DNA of 24,572 nucleotides from NCBI GenBank assembly GCA_042088665.1, contig JBELMB010000067.1, positions 1-24,572 on the forward strand, given 5' to 3'. The notes under the pieces are model-generated. The model saw only the letters and a program-made list of their open reading frames with translations, ran no database searches and was not told where the DNA came from. This document shows positions 22,539 through 24,572 of the stretch, one piece after another; the first letter of the stretch is position 1; each line of letters begins with the position of its first letter. Made by a program: the position numbers and the translations under genes. This DNA comes from JBELMB01 sp042088665. Its GTDB lineage: Bacteria > Pseudomonadota > Alphaproteobacteria > Rhodobacterales > Rhodobacteraceae.

Positions 22539-23138
22539 TCAGCCCCGGGCGCGGCCGACCAGCTTCCACGCGGCGGGCAGGATCAACGCCACCAGCGCCA
22601 GCTTGATCGCGTCACCGATGAGGAAGGGTGTCAGGCCCCACTGCAGGATCGGCTTGTCCCAACCATAGAGCATGCCCAGCCATATCAGCCCCGGCACGTA
22701 GATCAGCGCGTTGCCGATCAGCATGGCACCAGCCATCTTGGGCACGGAACGGTCCCAGCCGGCGCGCGCCAGCACACCAAGCGCCAGCGTCGCCAGCACA
22801 TAGCCCACGAGATAGCCGCCCGTGCCGCCCATCATGTAGGTCAGTCCGAAGGTCTCCGCCGAGGATCCCGCGAAAACATCAAAGCCAAGGGCACCCACGA
22901 TCATGTACCCAAGGATCGTCACCATACCGAGGCGCGGGCCATAGGCGGCCCCAACGGTGAGCACCGCAAAGGTGCCCATGGTGATCGGCACGGGCCACAT
23001 CGGGACCTTGATCTTGGCAGCAATGGCCAGTGCAAGAACACCCAGCACCACCAAGGCAACCTGCTTGAGGCGCAGTGCCGCCCCTTCGTTTGCTCCAAAG
23101 GCTTCTGCCAGGACATCGCGGTTCATGGACAGGTTCAT
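22539..23138 (-). CDS. bioY: Biotin transporter substrate-specific component
   Basis: 199-residue S-component of the ECF-type biotin transporter, integral membrane, about six helices. Family hallmarks: ALAIAAKIKVPMWPVPITMG and FAVLTVGAAYGPRLG (the conserved PxxPVPxTxQ-like region, here PMWPVPITMG), GGTGGYLVGYVLATLALG with the typical MGGTGGYL motif near residue 105, ALIYVPGLIWLG, and GLTPFLIGDAIKLALVALIL. ATG 23138 has AAAGGGGA six bases upstream; an internal ATG at 23126 is less well placed. No bioM or bioN genes adjoin, as is usual for solitary BioY in Rhodobacterales. A TGCAAATCA direct repeat and a CTTGCA-N6-TGCAAG dyad lie upstream. Confidence 0.95.
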   Translation of the reverse strand: MNLSMNRDVLAEAFGANEGAALRLKQVALVVLGVLALAIAAKIKVPMWPVPITMGTFAVLTVGAAYGPRLGMVTILGYMIVGALGFDVFAGSSAETFGLTYMMGGTGGYLVGYVLATLALGVLARAGWDRSVPKMAGAMLIGNALIYVPGLIWLGMLYGWDKPILQWGLTPFLIGDAIKLALVALILPAAWKLVGRARG

Positions 23139-23184
23139 CAGATCCCCTTTCGTCACTTCTATTGTGGCGGAGGTTCTGCCCCAG

Positions 23185-23202
23185 CTTGCAACCTGCTGCA
23201 AG
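23185..23202. promoter_or_regulatory. Inverted repeat upstream of bioY
   Basis: CTTGCA (23185-23190), ACCTGC, TGCAAG (23197-23202): perfect 6-bp arms, 47 bp before the bioY start. It may be an operator or a leader hairpin. It does not resemble the BioR box (TTATAGATAA type). Confidence 0.35.
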
Positions 23203-23231
23203 AGGACGCCCCGCCACAGCGGCAATTAATT

Positions 23232-23261
23232 TGCAAATCATGAATTAGCATCTGCAAATCA
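23232..23261. promoter_or_regulatory. TGCAAATCA direct repeat, two helical turns apart, upstream of bioY
   Basis: TGCAAATCA at 23232-23240 and again at 23253-23261, a 21-bp period that puts both on the same DNA face. They sit in an AT-rich pocket about 95-125 bp before the bioY start. The TGCAAAT half-site resembles those of alphaproteobacterial Fur/Mur-like operators, but those are normally inverted repeats, so the regulator is left open. Confidence 0.4.
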
Positions 23262-23842
23262 GGCGGTGTGCCGGATCTGTGATCACCCGCGGCCCCTTGG
23301 GCAGGCAAATTCTCGGCGCAAGGCCCGCCAATTCGAGCTGAGACTCCGACGCACCAACCGGTGATACAGGGCTGGGATCTCCGAACGGTGCAATCGGGAT
23401 CTTTGGCCCAAGACCGGATGTCGACAAGACGAAACTGCCCCAATCAGGACAGTGCTGGCTTGCGGTCAGAGCGATCAAACAGGCCGCCACAAGGGAAGAC
23501 CGCACGACACGGTTGGTACGGCCTTCGTCAGTGCGTTGCGGCACCTGCACACCCCAAGCCCCTCGCGCAACAAGGAGCACCTCTGGGACGAAAAGCCAGC
23601 GTCGCCGCAAGGCTCGGGTGCCATTGGTCCCCGCCCAAATCGCGACCCGGAAGGACCGTACTTGCGGATCAGAGAGGATCGCCGCCATCGTCTCTTTGGC
23701 GACGCAACGGCTGTGGGCAGGGCGCGGTTCGGGGCAGCCGTTCTGATCCCGCTGTCATGCCCCCACCTTGTGCGAGGAAGGGTCAAAAGGGTCGAAAATC
23801 CCCGGATCGCAGATCCACTGCACGCCAACATCGGTCCGCCAA

Positions 23843-23874
23843 ACAAGAAAGGACCCCGCCGGTGAGCGGGGCCC
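23843..23874 (-). terminator. Terminator downstream of pntB
   Basis: On the minus strand GGGCCCCGC (complement of 23866-23874), a six-base loop, GCGGGGTCC (complement of 23851-23859), then TTTCTTGT (complement of 23843-23850). The stem is fully paired only in the minus-strand RNA, where the single irregular pair is G-U; in the plus RNA it would be A-C. That supports it as the pntB terminator, 47 bp after the stop. Confidence 0.8.
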
Positions 23875-23894
23875 TCATCACATGAACTGCCGAG

Positions 23895-23917
23895 GTAGCG
23901 CGGGGTTGACCCCGCGT
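23895..23917 (-). repeat. 23-bp REP-like hairpin element, copy 2
   Basis: Reverse complement of the element at 21807-21829, all 23 bases identical, with the same CGCGGGG-TCAA-CCCCGCG hairpin in the minus-strand RNA. It begins four bases after the pntB stop (23922-23924, minus strand). Relative to the gene before it, the orientation and spacing match copy 1. Confidence 0.85.
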
Positions 23918-23921
23918 TCCC

Positions 23922-24572
23922 TCAGGAAATGCGCGTCAGCAGATCGTCGAGCGACTTCTTCGCATCGCCGTAGAACATGCGCGTGTTGTCCTTGAAGAAC
24001 AGCGGGTTCTCGATACCCGAATAGCCCGTGCCCTGACCACGCTTGGACACAAAGACCTGCTTGGCTTTCCAGCACTCCAGAACAGGCATGCCAGCAATGG
24101 GGGAGTTGGGATCGTCCTGCGCCGCAGGGTTCACGATGTCGTTCGAACCGATCACGATGGCCACATCGGTTTCGGGGAAGTCATCGTTGATCTCGTCCAT
24201 CTCCAGCACGATGTCGTAAGGCACCTTGGCCTCGGCCAGAAGCACGTTCATGTGCCCCGGCAGACGACCCGCGACCGGGTGAATGGCAAAGCGCACCTCC
24301 TTGCCCTTGGCCCGCAGGCGCCGGGTCAGTTCGGCCACGTTCTGCTGGGCCTGCGCCACAGCCATGCCGTAGCCCGGGATGATGATCACGCTGTCCGCCT
24401 CTTCGAGCGCGGTCGTCACACCATCCGCGTCGATGGCGATCTGCTCACCCTCGACGGCCATCTGCTCGCCCTTGGTTTCGCCAAAGCCGCCCAGAATGAC
24501 CGACACAAAGGACCGGTTCATCGCGACGCACATGATGTACGACAGGATCGCACCGGAAGAGCCCACAAGCGC
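23922..24572 (-). CDS. pntB: NAD(P) transhydrogenase subunit beta, C-terminal part (runs off window)
   Basis: About 216 C-terminal residues; the start lies beyond 24572 on the minus strand. With PntA it forms the inner-membrane proton-translocating transhydrogenase that moves hydride from NADH to NADP+. Visible are the last membrane helix region (ALVGSSGAILSYIMCVAMNR, with SFVSVILGGFG), then the complete NADP(H)-binding domain III: VIIIPGYGMAVAQAQQNVAE, VRFAIHPVAGRLPGHMNVLL, EAKVPYDIVLEMDEIN, IGSNDIVNPAA, and the C-terminal SKRGQGTGYSGIENPLFF with DNTRMFYGDAKKSL. All family motifs look intact. A hairpin element and a terminator follow the stop. Confidence 0.97.
   Translation of the reverse strand, partial: ALVGSSGAILSYIMCVAMNRSFVSVILGGFGETKGEQMAVEGEQIAIDADGVTTALEEADSVIIIPGYGMAVAQAQQNVAELTRRLRAKGKEVRFAIHPVAGRLPGHMNVLLAEAKVPYDIVLEMDEINDDFPETDVAIVIGSNDIVNPAAQDDPNSPIAGMPVLECWKAKQVFVSKRGQGTGYSGIENPLFFKDNTRMFYGDAKKSLDDLLTRIS

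Larger units (their letters stand above)
23139..23842. other. About 700 bp between bioY and pntB with no convincing gene
   Basis: Several overlapping frames are open on both strands, but none has a recognisable domain, all have unusual Arg/Pro/Ser/Cys-rich composition, and no well-spaced ribosome binding site supports a start. The left part holds bioY regulatory candidates. An AT-rich pocket (23223-23260) contrasts with the GC-rich surroundings. The right part contains the pntB-side terminator. It could be decayed DNA or house a small RNA; I see no positive evidence for either. Confidence 0.5.

Noticed and set aside
23245..23865. Overlapping open frames of 123-147 codons between bioY and pntB
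   Set aside because: They lie on both strands, overlap each other, lack ribosome binding sites and recognisable domains, and have a composition typical of random GC-rich frames.

Overview
The window is high-GC, densely coded DNA that reads as the chromosome of a marine alphaproteobacterium of the Roseobacter group (Rhodobacterales). The main evidence is a full-length 447-residue DMSP lyase DddP with every catalytic and metal-ligand position intact. Supporting markers are a Hint_2-type protein, a very large type I-secreted RTX protein, a TIGR03032 protein, an alpha/beta-hydrolase–OsmC fusion, and a perfect CtrA-type box. No prophage, CRISPR array or intact mobile element is visible.

Layout. 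1-2600: a possible tiny ORF, a TIGR03032 protein, a decayed IS5-family transposase fragment, tRNA-Leu(UAG) and a Hint-domain protein without its nucleophilic cysteine. 2600-6270: divergent nnr (NAD(P)H-hydrate repair) and the nitrogen pair glnB-glnA, with an intercistronic hairpin and a strong terminator after glnA. 6500-10030: a conserved-looking unknown, an MltB-like lytic transglycosylase, a two-TM unknown preceded by the CtrA-type box, and a convergent DUF3445/heme-dependent oxidative N-demethylase homologue. 10050-14740: an RTX protein of about 932 residues with 50 unbroken nonapeptides, facing away from dddP across a 493-bp region that holds several dyads. 14740-17860: a 13-bp tandem repeat touching the stop codon of a NUDIX gene, which overlaps an EEP-family gene, then the hydrolase–OsmC fusion. 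17870-22280: a CobS-like gene with altered acidic motifs, diverging from an operon of alr, mlaE, mlaF, a small membrane protein and a PqiA-like protein, with two ATGA overlaps. 22490-24572: bioY, a 700-bp stretch with no convincing gene, and the 3' end of pntB.

How the genes work together. glnB-glnA is the usual PII/glutamine synthetase control pair. The alr-mlaE-mlaF-orf-pqiA run looks like an envelope operon joining D-alanine supply to a lipid-trafficking ABC transporter, but it has no MCE substrate-binding (MlaD) gene in view. dddP would release DMS from algal DMSP. The other genes are housekeeping or solitary functions.

The least explained structures are: an identical 23-bp hairpin element lying in the same orientation just after two unrelated stop codons (21807 and 23895); two short tandem arrays that begin at stop codons; the CobS-like protein with lost acidic residues; and the CtrA-type box in front of an unknown membrane protein. 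I found no clear new multi-gene defence or biosynthetic system.
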